Shown one piece after another: positions 17,504 to 25,095 of a stretch of 64,000 nt of DNA. The notes below the pieces were generated by a model. The model was not told the DNA's origin, ran no database searches, and was given only the letters and a program-made list of their open reading frames with translations. Made by a program: the position numbers and the translations under genes. How positions within the stretch are numbered: position 1 is the stretch's first letter; each line of letters opens with the position of its first letter. Source of the stretch: an uncultured Lachnospiraceae bacterium. GTDB lineage: Bacteria > Bacillota > Clostridia > Lachnospirales > Lachnospiraceae. Where the stretch lies: contig CAJUTQ010000003.1 of assembly GCA_910589265.1 (NCBI GenBank), forward strand, positions 4,190-68,189, given 5' to 3'.

Positions 17504-18385
17504 TTACTGGAAAGGAGGATGATAAAATCTGCCATAAAAGTTTTGGGTCTTTAGTATATTTACAATGACATCTGGATCTGTCTCCATCATTAAGCGAACC
17601 ACATCACTCACTTCATAGGAAGATACTACTGTATGGAGCAAGTACATTTTCTTGCCACTGTAGCCGCCCCTTGCCTCCACACTGGAAATACCATGTTTAA
17701 AACTTTTAATATAAACTGCCACAATTTCCTTTGACTTTTTTGTTGTAATTTGAAGAGTTACTCTTTCATACCTGTGATGAAATGCAGATATTGTTTTCGT
17801 AGATACAAATTGGAATAATATAGAATATCCTGCATATGGCCATCCAAATAGAAAACCAAATATCCCCAAAACAATACAGTTCCCAGCAAATACATATTCC
17901 CATATAGAGCGTCCAATTTTATTGGAGACAAATAAGGCGATAAAGTCTGTTCCTCCTGTAGAAGCATTTCCCTTTAAGGCAATTGCTGTAGACAACCCAT
18001 ATAAAAATCCTCCAAAAATAACATTGAGCATTATATCCTCAAAAAGTACAGTAAAGTGGAAAATTTTCAAAAAGAAGCTGGCAAAAAATACTTGTAACAT
18101 GGAATAAAAAGTAAAGCGAGGGCTTATGCTTTTCATACACATGAAAGCAACTGGAATGTTTAACAACAACATACCTAGAGATGTGGAAATCTGTCTCCCA
18201 TATAAAGATGCTATTTTATCAATAAGGATGGCTATGCCTGTAAATCCCCCGGATAATAAATTAGATGGATTCATAAACACGTGCATTACATATGCTTGTA
18301 ATAATGCTGAGACCGTTACTGCTGTCATAGTAATTATTCTAGAATAATTTTCTTTTTGTCCATTGGCAAACATGATTATCTCCAT
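17504..18385 (-). CDS. YitT family membrane protein
   Basis: A 293-residue protein with five or six membrane helices in the first 200 residues (the YitT membrane domain, including GGFTGIAILIDKI and ALKGNASTGGTDFIALFVSN) and a C-terminal soluble DUF2179 domain (about 210-290, ISSVEARGGYSGKKMYLLHT). The family is common in Firmicutes in several copies; its transported substrate or signalling role is not established. Alone on its transcript, with a hairpin terminator 45 bases downstream. Confidence 0.88.
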   Translation of the reverse strand: MEIIMFANGQKENYSRIITMTAVTVSALLQAYVMHVFMNPSNLLSGGFTGIAILIDKIASLYGRQISTSLGMLLLNIPVAFMCMKSISPRFTFYSMLQVFFASFFLKIFHFTVLFEDIMLNVIFGGFLYGLSTAIALKGNASTGGTDFIALFVSNKIGRSIWEYVFAGNCIVLGIFGFLFGWPYAGYSILFQFVSTKTISAFHHRYERVTLQITTKKSKEIVAVYIKSFKHGISSVEARGGYSGKKMYLLHTVVSSYEVSDVVRLMMETDPDVIVNILKTQNFYGRFYHPPFQ

Positions 18386-18433
18386 GGTTTTCTTTTTTAT
18401 TATATGGAAAAAAGAAAAAAATAAACAAAGTAG

Positions 18434-19123
18434 TTATTTATATTTATAGAAAACGAGATCATTTATGTCCATACTGTCCTCTTTTACTATACTATCATAA
18501 ACAAGTATATGAACACCTTCTTTTTTTGCTTCCACACAAGCAGATGCAAAGTCGGGATCTGTTACATCGTTTGTTTTAAACAACTTCATTCCTTTCATTT
18601 GTATAAAAAATAAAATCCATGTCTCATATCCTTCCTTTTTCGCTTCCATCAATTCTCTAATATGCTTGACTCCTCTCTTTGTCGGAGCATCTGGAAACAT
18701 AGCTATCCCATCGTCTTCTAATGTAACTCCTTTCACTTCTATAAATCCCTTTTTGCCATCCTTTTCATAATATAAGTCAAAGCGGGAATTTTTATAGCTA
18801 ACTTCTGTGTTTACAAATTCCGGAATTCCTATCTCTTTTATACTTCCCTGGCAAAGACCTTCCCAGGCTGCCCTATTGGGTGCCTGGGAATCTATGTTAA
18901 TTAGTCTGTCCCCTTTATAAACAGCAATAATAGAATACTTTGTCTTTCTATTAGGATTACTCCCCTCCTCTAAAATAATTGTTCTCCCTCTAATAAGAAG
19001 TTCCTTACATCTCCCTGTGTTTTTAACATGGACTGTCTCTTCCTTCCCATTTATAAGTGCCTTTGCCACAAAGCGGTTAGGTCTTTCTAAAAATATTCCT
19101 CTATGTACCTTTTCATATTTCAA
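18434..19123 (-). CDS. sfsA: SfsA family nuclease/regulator
   Basis: A 229-residue full-length SfsA protein. Visible family blocks are FVAKALINGKEETVHVKNTG near the start, DSQAPNRAAWEGL, RFDLYYEKDGKKGFIEVKGV with the PD-(D/E)xK-like acidic and Lys residues, and MFPDAPTKRGVKHIREL. Originally described as a sugar fermentation stimulation protein; more recent work on the family points to nuclease activity. It follows the YaiI-like gene by 19 bases and is probably co-transcribed with it. Confidence 0.92.
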   Translation of the reverse strand: MKYEKVHRGIFLERPNRFVAKALINGKEETVHVKNTGRCKELLIRGRTIILEEGSNPNRKTKYSIIAVYKGDRLINIDSQAPNRAAWEGLCQGSIKEIGIPEFVNTEVSYKNSRFDLYYEKDGKKGFIEVKGVTLEDDGIAMFPDAPTKRGVKHIRELMEAKKEGYETWILFFIQMKGMKLFKTNDVTDPDFASACVEAKKEGVHILVYDSIVKEDSMDINDLVFYKYK

Positions 19124-19142
19124 TCAAACACCCCCCTACTCC

Positions 19143-19607
19143 TCATGTACTACTTTTTGCAGCAGCAATCATTTTTTGCAAAGACACATCGAATCTCTCA
19201 TTATCTTCCATTGTTCTTCTCTTCAAACCTTTTCCATTATAATGAGAGGAGCCTCTCCTTGCTTTTTTTGATAAATGCCTTTCGAAAAGCATTTGATCAA
19301 TATTATCTTTTGTATACCACATACCACTTTGGTGAATGGCATAAGCTCCCTTTCCTAGTATCATGGCAGCTACACCATAGTCTTGGGTAACTACAATATC
19401 CCCTTTTGCTGTCTCACATACCAATTTAAAATCAGCAGAGTCTTTGCCCCTGTCAACGACAATGACCTTTCCATAATTCGAATGGATAATATGGCTTGTA
19501 TCGCATATGAGCACCAATGGCAGTTTCTCTCGTTTTGCAATTTTCTCTGTAATATTTACTACTGGACATGCATCTGCATCTATCAGTATTTTCATTTCAA
19601 GCTTCAC
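19143..19607 (-). CDS. YaiI/YqxD family protein (DUF188)
   Basis: A 154-residue protein with PIN-like architecture: ILIDADACPV at the N-terminus, DRGKDSADFKLV and GDIVVTQDYGVAAMIL supply the conserved acidic residues, and the C-terminal ARRGSSHYNGKGL block is diagnostic. Function is not established for the family. Start could be the ATG at 19595 (MKILIDAD, the third M-start of the frame). Probably in one transcript with sfsA. Confidence 0.88.
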   Translation of the reverse strand: MKLEMKILIDADACPVVNITEKIAKREKLPLVLICDTSHIIHSNYGKVIVVDRGKDSADFKLVCETAKGDIVVTQDYGVAAMILGKGAYAIHQSGMWYTKDNIDQMLFERHLSKKARRGSSHYNGKGLKRRTMEDNERFDVSLQKMIAAAKSST

Positions 19608-19664
19608 TCTCCATTCTTCCTCTGTCCTCCCTTATAAGGCTTTTTCCTTTTTTATGATCAAATC

Positions 19665-20651
19665 TTATACGGGAATAATCCACGGGTTGTCTGTTCTATG
19701 TACAAAAGCCTTGCAACTCCTTAAAGAGTCTCTCACTACTGTCCTGACATAATTGTCTGTATAAAAAGCCATATGGGGCGTTACAATAACATTAGGAAAA
19801 GCTTTTAATATGGACAATTCTCTATTTTCCAATACTTCTGAACGCCTGTCATAATAATAAAGGGAAAATTCATTTTCTATTACATCCAGTCCAGCCCCTC
19901 CAATTTTTCCTCTCTCCAGACCTTCAATCAATGCAGTGGAATCAATTAACCCTCCCCTTGCCGTATTAATAATTATTACTTGATCTTTCATTTTTCCAAT
20001 GCTTTCTTTATTGATCATGTGAAAGTTTTTCTCTGTCAAAGGCAAATGTAGAGTAATTAAATCTGCTTCTTTATATAAAAAATCCAGCTCTGTGTATTGT
20101 GCATATTTCTTAATTTCATCCGATTCATGAATATCATAGGCCAATATTTTACATCCAAAGCCTGATAAATACTGTATCACCTTCCTCCCAATTCTTCCTG
20201 TTCCTATAACTCCAATTGTAAAGTCTGAAATCTCCCTTCCCTGTATTCCTTTTAAAGTAAAATCTTGAATGTTGGCTCTATCCATAATGCATTTTATTTT
20301 GCGAATGCTCATAAGCATTAACATAACTGTGTAATCAGCTACTCCTTGAGGATCATAAGGAGCATTTGCAATTTGAATGCCTATTTTTTTTGCAGCATTT
20401 ATATCTATATGATCATATCCAATAGTCCTTGTGGAAATAAATTTCACACCCAATTCCTTAAGCTTATGTAACATTTTCTCATCTACAGGAGTAGTTACAA
20501 TACTAATGCACTGACTTCCTTTTACCATACGCAAGTTTTCCATAGAAGGTGCTTCCTTTGTTATGGTCAACGCAATGTCCATTTCTTTACTATAGTCCAT
20601 AAAAAGAGGTTTCTCATCGAATTCTCTCATACTAAATACTGTCACTTTCAT
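19665..20651 (-). CDS. D-2-hydroxyacid dehydrogenase (D-lactate dehydrogenase type)
   Basis: About 328 residues. The NAD-binding Rossmann motif is GVIGTGRIGRKVIQYL and the catalytic residues can be placed: Arg in INTARGGLID, Glu in VIENEFS and His in VTPHMAFYT. The resemblance to fermentative D-lactate dehydrogenases (NAPYDPQGVADY, YYYDRRSEVL) suggests pyruvate reduction to D-lactate, a plausible fermentation end-step in this anaerobe. The start at 20651 is supported by GGAGGG 6 bases upstream; the frame remains open further upstream only because it crosses a terminator hairpin. Confidence 0.88.
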   Translation of the reverse strand: MKVTVFSMREFDEKPLFMDYSKEMDIALTITKEAPSMENLRMVKGSQCISIVTTPVDEKMLHKLKELGVKFISTRTIGYDHIDINAAKKIGIQIANAPYDPQGVADYTVMLMLMSIRKIKCIMDRANIQDFTLKGIQGREISDFTIGVIGTGRIGRKVIQYLSGFGCKILAYDIHESDEIKKYAQYTELDFLYKEADLITLHLPLTEKNFHMINKESIGKMKDQVIIINTARGGLIDSTALIEGLERGKIGGAGLDVIENEFSLYYYDRRSEVLENRELSILKAFPNVIVTPHMAFYTDNYVRTVVRDSLRSCKAFVHRTDNPWIIPV

Positions 20652-20680
20652 AAAAACCCTCCATTTTAACATAAAAAGGT

Positions 20681-20709
20681 AAAAAAATAAAGCCCCCTTA
20701 TCAGGCTTT
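20681..20709 (-). terminator. terminator between tRNA-Gly and the dehydrogenase gene
   Basis: Short GC stem AAAGCC/GGCTTT (20689-20694 with 20704-20709) followed on the minus strand by ATTTTTTTACC. It ends transcripts coming from the tRNA-Gly side. Confidence 0.55.
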
Positions 20710-20834
20710 GCCTTAGAACTCATGTGTTGGTGTCCCTGTTGTAAACCTTTTGTTTCCCTCTGGCTCCCATTTGCCCCTTGGGTAGAAAAATCAAGAACAT
20801 AAAATCGGAGATTTCAAACTAGTCTTTAATAAAA

Positions 20835-20907
20835 AGCGCGAGACGGGACTCGAACCCGCGACCCCAACCTTGGCAAGGTTGTACTCCACCAACTGAGCCA
20901 CTCGCGC
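20835..20907 (-). tRNA. tRNA-Gly (GCC)
   Basis: A full 73-base cloverleaf on the minus strand: acceptor GCGCGAG pairs with CTCGCGC, the D arm starts GCTCAGTTGG, the anticodon loop is TTGCCAA with anticodon GCC, and the T arm has GGGTTCGAGTCCC. No CCA is encoded. A T-run follows directly. Confidence 0.96.
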
Positions 20908-21058
20908 AGATAACTACTTTGTTTTGTTTATGTAGAATATTATTTATTCTAATATATCTTTTCCATTATGTCAACATACTTTTTTCTATATAAGTAAAGC
21001 GTTCCTCCCTCCACCGAGAAAAGGAACACTCTAAAAACTATGTTTTATGGTATTTTAA

Positions 21059-22513
21059 CTATTTAGAGGCCTCTATTGCACTTTCCCCATTTCTATCTAA
21101 TTCTTTAATAATTCCTTGAGCTCTATTTAATAATTCTATCATCTGTCTGGACGCTGCTTCTGCCTCTTCATATATTCTCATGGCAGTCTGTTGATCTCCA
21201 TCTTTTACTGCCCTAATTGCAGATTCTCCCTTTTGATGTACTGTATTATGGACTGAATCAATTTGTCTCCAAACATCTTGAATGCTATTGTGGGCCACTT
21301 TAATCGCTGTATAAAAATGGCCAAAAGCACACTTTTTAGAATCTGTCTGCAATGGTATAATGTCCATACTGTCCACCATTGTTTTCAAATTCTTAACCCA
21401 TGACACATGGGCATCTTTTGCCTTATCTAGTACTTCTATAAGCTCTGAATTTTTTACTGCCCTCTGTCCTTCTCTTAAACCGTCATAAGCATAATTTACC
21501 ACGTCAGATATATGTTTATCTAGAAAAGCCACATCTTTGGCAATATTATTGCATGTTTCAGACTGTTTCTGCAATATGGCATTCATATCGATCATCTTCA
21601 TAGCATCCTGTCCAATGCTTTCCATAGCTCCGTTGATTTCAGATGAGGAATCCCTTATTTTATTCATAGCAGCGTCAATTCCTTTTACCCCTGAGACAAC
21701 ATCTTTTAACATGGATATGTTCTCACTGACACTAGATGAAACAATCTCAATTTTATCTCCCATTAAGTTCGTAGAACTTTGGGATCGATCTAAACTCTCT
21801 TTACTCTCTGAGGCAGCTGCACCTATGTTTGTCACAAACTCCTGCATTCCTGTCAAGTTTTGCTTTGTGTCATCAGCCAGTTTTCTTACTTCTTCAGCAA
21901 CAACGGCAAAGCCTTTTCCCTGTTCACCAGCTCTGGCGGCCTCAATTGCTGCATTTAAAGCTAACAAATTTGTCTGATTGGCAATATCCTGTACACTGTC
22001 TACAATTTTTCCTACTTCTTCCGCTAATTCCACAAGTTGCTCTATTTTTTCACCCATAATGCCGCTGTCTCTCATAACGTTTTCCTTCAACACGCACACT
22101 TCCTCCAGCAGCTGATGGCTATTGTCGTTCCTCTCTACAAGTTGTTTGGACTCATTTTCCAATTCGGTAAGAGTTTCTGCTGTTGTCTCAACCATTTCTG
22201 TAACAAGTCCCATACTGGCTGTCGTCTCCTCTACAATAGCCAAATTAGACTGGGCTACTTCGTCCAATTCTTTCGCCAACTCTGTTAATTCATAAGATAT
22301 ATGTGACATTCCAATATCAAAACTACTTAAAGAGCTTACAGTTCCCAGCATCTTCTTTGCCACTTCTGAAAGACGGATTTCGTTTTCAACCAGCCTTTTC
22401 ATTGCTTTCCCTGGGCCACTATCCAGATTTCCTCCTGTACGTCTCCCCTTTGCAGCCTCCTCGGCATAATTTAATACTTTTTCTAAACCTCGATCACTGC
22501 TTTTATTCCACAT
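21059..22513 (-). CDS. soluble methyl-accepting chemoreceptor with CZB domain
   Basis: A 484-residue protein with no membrane helices. The signalling hairpin is intact (IANQTNLLALNAAIEAARAG near 178-197, followed by GKGFAVVAEEVRKLADD). The C-terminal ~120 residues look like a zinc-binding CZB domain (SKKCAFGHFYTA, VAHNSIQDVW, SVHNTVHQKGE supplying Cys and His ligands). Such soluble receptors sense cytoplasmic conditions such as zinc or hypochlorous-acid stress and pass signals to CheA. No other chemotaxis or flagellar genes are in this window. Monocistronic, between tRNA genes. Confidence 0.87.
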   Translation of the reverse strand: MWNKSSDRGLEKVLNYAEEAAKGRRTGGNLDSGPGKAMKRLVENEIRLSEVAKKMLGTVSSLSSFDIGMSHISYELTELAKELDEVAQSNLAIVEETTASMGLVTEMVETTAETLTELENESKQLVERNDNSHQLLEEVCVLKENVMRDSGIMGEKIEQLVELAEEVGKIVDSVQDIANQTNLLALNAAIEAARAGEQGKGFAVVAEEVRKLADDTKQNLTGMQEFVTNIGAAASESKESLDRSQSSTNLMGDKIEIVSSSVSENISMLKDVVSGVKGIDAAMNKIRDSSSEINGAMESIGQDAMKMIDMNAILQKQSETCNNIAKDVAFLDKHISDVVNYAYDGLREGQRAVKNSELIEVLDKAKDAHVSWVKNLKTMVDSMDIIPLQTDSKKCAFGHFYTAIKVAHNSIQDVWRQIDSVHNTVHQKGESAIRAVKDGDQQTAMRIYEEAEAASRQMIELLNRAQGIIKELDRNGESAIEASK

Positions 22514-22600
22514 AGTAGGTCCCCCATTCTCTTTATATAATAGTGTATTTTTCTAGAGCGCAGCAGAAAGTAATGTTCGGCCACGCTCTAGTACAAAAAA

Positions 22601-22671
22601 AGCGGGTGATGGGAATCGAACCCACGTATCTAGCTTGGAAGGCTAGTGTTCTACCATTGAACTACACCCGC
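22601..22671 (-). tRNA. tRNA-Gly (TCC)
   Basis: 71-base cloverleaf on the minus strand: acceptor GCGGGTG/CACCCGC, D arm GTTCAATGG, anticodon loop CTTCCAA with anticodon TCC, T arm GGGTTCGATTCCC. With the GCC isoacceptor at 20.8 kb it covers the glycine codons. Confidence 0.96.
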
Positions 22672-22698
22672 ATATTAATTTCTATTATACGTTTTACA

Positions 22699-22771
<73 letters not shown>

Positions 22772-23125
22772 CAATGTCTTTTTAAACTTTCATGCCCTAG
22801 AACACATTTATTTTATAACATAGTGAAATGTTTGTCAATACTTAACGAAAAAAAAACGCTAAAATTAAATCTGTAAAGATTATATCATTGCATGGAAACA
22901 CAGGATATATGTCTGGAATGTATAGATATATAGATGTCTATAAAACTTTGAATTATCCTTTTTTAATTTATTTTTATAAAGATTCCATGAAAACCCTATT
23001 ATTTTTAAAATAATTTTAGAAACTATTTTGTTATAATAATAACGGAGTGAAATATGGGTATAGGATAGAAGATTCACTGCCTTATGCCCCAGCATTATAA
23101 ATTTATTGAAAGAAAGGGATATTTT

Positions 23126-23821
23126 ATGAGAATTTTATTAGTGGAAGATGACGAAAAATTAAAACTGACTCTTTCCTTTCAGTTAAAAAAAGAACATTTT
23201 GTAACGGATACTTGTTCTGATGGTGAAGAAGCCATCTACTATATTCGTTTAGGAATCTATGATCTTATTTTATTAGACCGAATGATTCCTCTATTATCTG
23301 GGGATAAAGTACTAGAAATTATGCGAAGTGAAAATATTGTAACTCCTGTCATTATTTTGACAGCCTTAGGTGATGTGGAGGATAAAATTACTGGTCTGGA
23401 CCTTGGCGCTGATGATTATCTTGTCAAACCTTTTGACTTTGAAGAACTCATGGCCAGGATACGATGTATATTCCGAAGGCCAAGAAAATTAGAATCTTTT
23501 GACATTCTAAACCTTGGAAATACGTCCTACTATATTCACGAAAACAAACTTTCCTGTGGCAGTAAAAACTGCTCCCTATCTAAAAGAGAAGGGGCCCTTA
23601 TGGAAATTTTTTTTAAAAATGCTTCCCAAGTTCTCCCAAGGGAACTTCTTTTATCCAAAGTTTGGGGCATTGAATCTGATGTGGAAATGGGCAATCTAGA
23701 TAATTACATACATTTTCTAAGGAGACGTCTTAAAACAGTAGACAGTTCCCTTTCTATCCAGACTATTCGAGGAATTGGATTTTCCATGGAAGAAAGGGGG
23801 AAGGGAGGGAAAGACTCATGA
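23126..23821 (+). CDS. OmpR-family response regulator
   Basis: A 231-residue regulator starting MRILLVEDDEKLKL, with the phospho-acceptor Asp in LILLDRMIPL (note Arg where Val/Leu is usual), Lys in YLVKPFDFEE, and a C-terminal winged helix ending TIRGIGFSM. I start at 23126, which has GAAAGGG about 8 bases upstream, rather than the earlier ATG at 23084. It overlaps the following histidine kinase gene by 4 bases (ATGA). Resembles VanR/CusR-type regulators; target unknown. Confidence 0.9.
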   Translation: MRILLVEDDEKLKLTLSFQLKKEHFVTDTCSDGEEAIYYIRLGIYDLILLDRMIPLLSGDKVLEIMRSENIVTPVIILTALGDVEDKITGLDLGADDYLVKPFDFEELMARIRCIFRRPRKLESFDILNLGNTSYYIHENKLSCGSKNCSLSKREGALMEIFFKNASQVLPRELLLSKVWGIESDVEMGNLDNYIHFLRRRLKTVDSSLSIQTIRGIGFSMEERGKGGKDS

Positions 23822-25095
23822 TAAAAACAGTTCATAAAAAGTTAACCCTTTTATGTGCTGGCATTACTGCCAGTATATTAATTACTTTCTCTCTTATTTT
23901 TCTTTTTGTTTCTGAAAGCAGTCTTAAAAAAACCAGTTTTCTATCCTTTCAAAGTGATATGAACACCCTCCTTAGCAACTTAGAGCAGCAAACAATCATA
24001 ACCCATGAATGGCTCTCTAAATTAGAAGGAAATGGTAAGTATTCTATTCGTATTTTTGATAATGAAAAGGAACTTTTGTTCAATAAAAGTAAAAAGTACT
24101 CTCCTTTCACCGCCCATGCATGGGAATATTTTAAAAATTCTTATCCTCTGGAAAGTTCTCCTTTTGGAACTTCCCATAAAGAATTCCTCCTTCCTTCTCC
24201 CAATCAAGGAGAAGGCCCTTATTATGCTAGTATTGGTCAATCTATCCGTCCCCAAGGGGAACTTCGAATATGTATTCTTTCTTATCCAGAAAGCTTATAC
24301 CTCCAAATTCACAGGCAAAGACTCCTTTTTCTTGGCATTAATTGCACTGCTATATTCACTCTCTTTTTGTTTTCCTGGTTTTTTACAAAAAAACTATTAT
24401 TTCCAATACAAAAAAATCAAGAAAGCCAAATCCAATTTGTAGCCTCTGCCTCCCATGAGCTTCGCACTCCCCTTGCTGTCATTTTGTCTGCTGTCTCTTC
24501 TATTCGAAAGTCTGAAGCTATTGAAAAGGAAATATTTTTAAATATCATTCAGTCAGAAGGAAACCGCATGTCCCGTCTTATTGATGATATGCTGACCTTG
24601 GCCCATGCAGATAGCCATTCTTTTTCCATCCAAAGAAAACTCTTTTCTATGGATACCCTTGTGCTAAACAGCTTTGAGGCTTTTGAAGCTATGGCTAAGG
24701 AAAAAGGACTTCGTTTTTTCGTTGAACTGCCCAACGAAGCTATCCCTCCTATAAATGGCGATGAAGAACGTCTTTCTCAAGTTATAGGAATTCTTTTACA
24801 TAATGCCTTTAGCTATACGCCAAAGGGAGGAAAGATTTTCCTAACTTTATCTTATAACCAAAGTAACTTTTTACTCTCAGTGAAAGATAATGGACCTGGT
24901 ATTCCTGACTCAGAAAAAGAACTTATATTTGGAAGGTTTTATCGCAGCGAATTTTCTAGAAACAATAAAGAGCATTTTGGTCTGGGTTTATGTATTGCAA
25001 AGGAACTCGTCAGGGCCCATTATGGTACAATACAAGTTCAGGATACTCCCAAAGGAGGGAGTACCTTTCTTGTCACTATTCCGCTAAATAAATAG
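23818..25095 (+). CDS. sensor histidine kinase
   Basis: A 425-residue membrane kinase: first helix about 12-33, an extracytoplasmic domain of about 130 residues, a second helix near 178-196, then a short linker instead of a clear HAMP domain, the phospho-acceptor box FVASASHELRTPLAVI, and ATPase motifs (LLHNAFSYTPKGG, VKDNGPGIP, FGLGLCIAKELV). Cognate to the regulator it overlaps. Its 3' end overlaps the convergent solute-binding lipoprotein gene by 20 bases, so the two transcripts are antisense to each other there. Confidence 0.88.
   Translation: MIKTVHKKLTLLCAGITASILITFSLIFLFVSESSLKKTSFLSFQSDMNTLLSNLEQQTIITHEWLSKLEGNGKYSIRIFDNEKELLFNKSKKYSPFTAHAWEYFKNSYPLESSPFGTSHKEFLLPSPNQGEGPYYASIGQSIRPQGELRICILSYPESLYLQIHRQRLLFLGINCTAIFTLFLFSWFFTKKLLFPIQKNQESQIQFVASASHELRTPLAVILSAVSSIRKSEAIEKEIFLNIIQSEGNRMSRLIDDMLTLAHADSHSFSIQRKLFSMDTLVLNSFEAFEAMAKEKGLRFFVELPNEAIPPINGDEERLSQVIGILLHNAFSYTPKGGKIFLTLSYNQSNFLLSVKDNGPGIPDSEKELIFGRFYRSEFSRNNKEHFGLGLCIAKELVRAHYGTIQVQDTPKGGSTFLVTIPLNK

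Noticed and set aside
20652..20723. Longer N-terminus for the D-2-hydroxyacid dehydrogenase
   Set aside because: The extra 24 codons cross a terminator hairpin, and a strong ribosome site fits the ATG at 20651.
21537..21977. 146-codon plus-strand frame inside the chemoreceptor gene
   Set aside because: Antisense shadow of a well-supported coding sequence; the same applies to other long opposite-strand frames such as 33922-34620.
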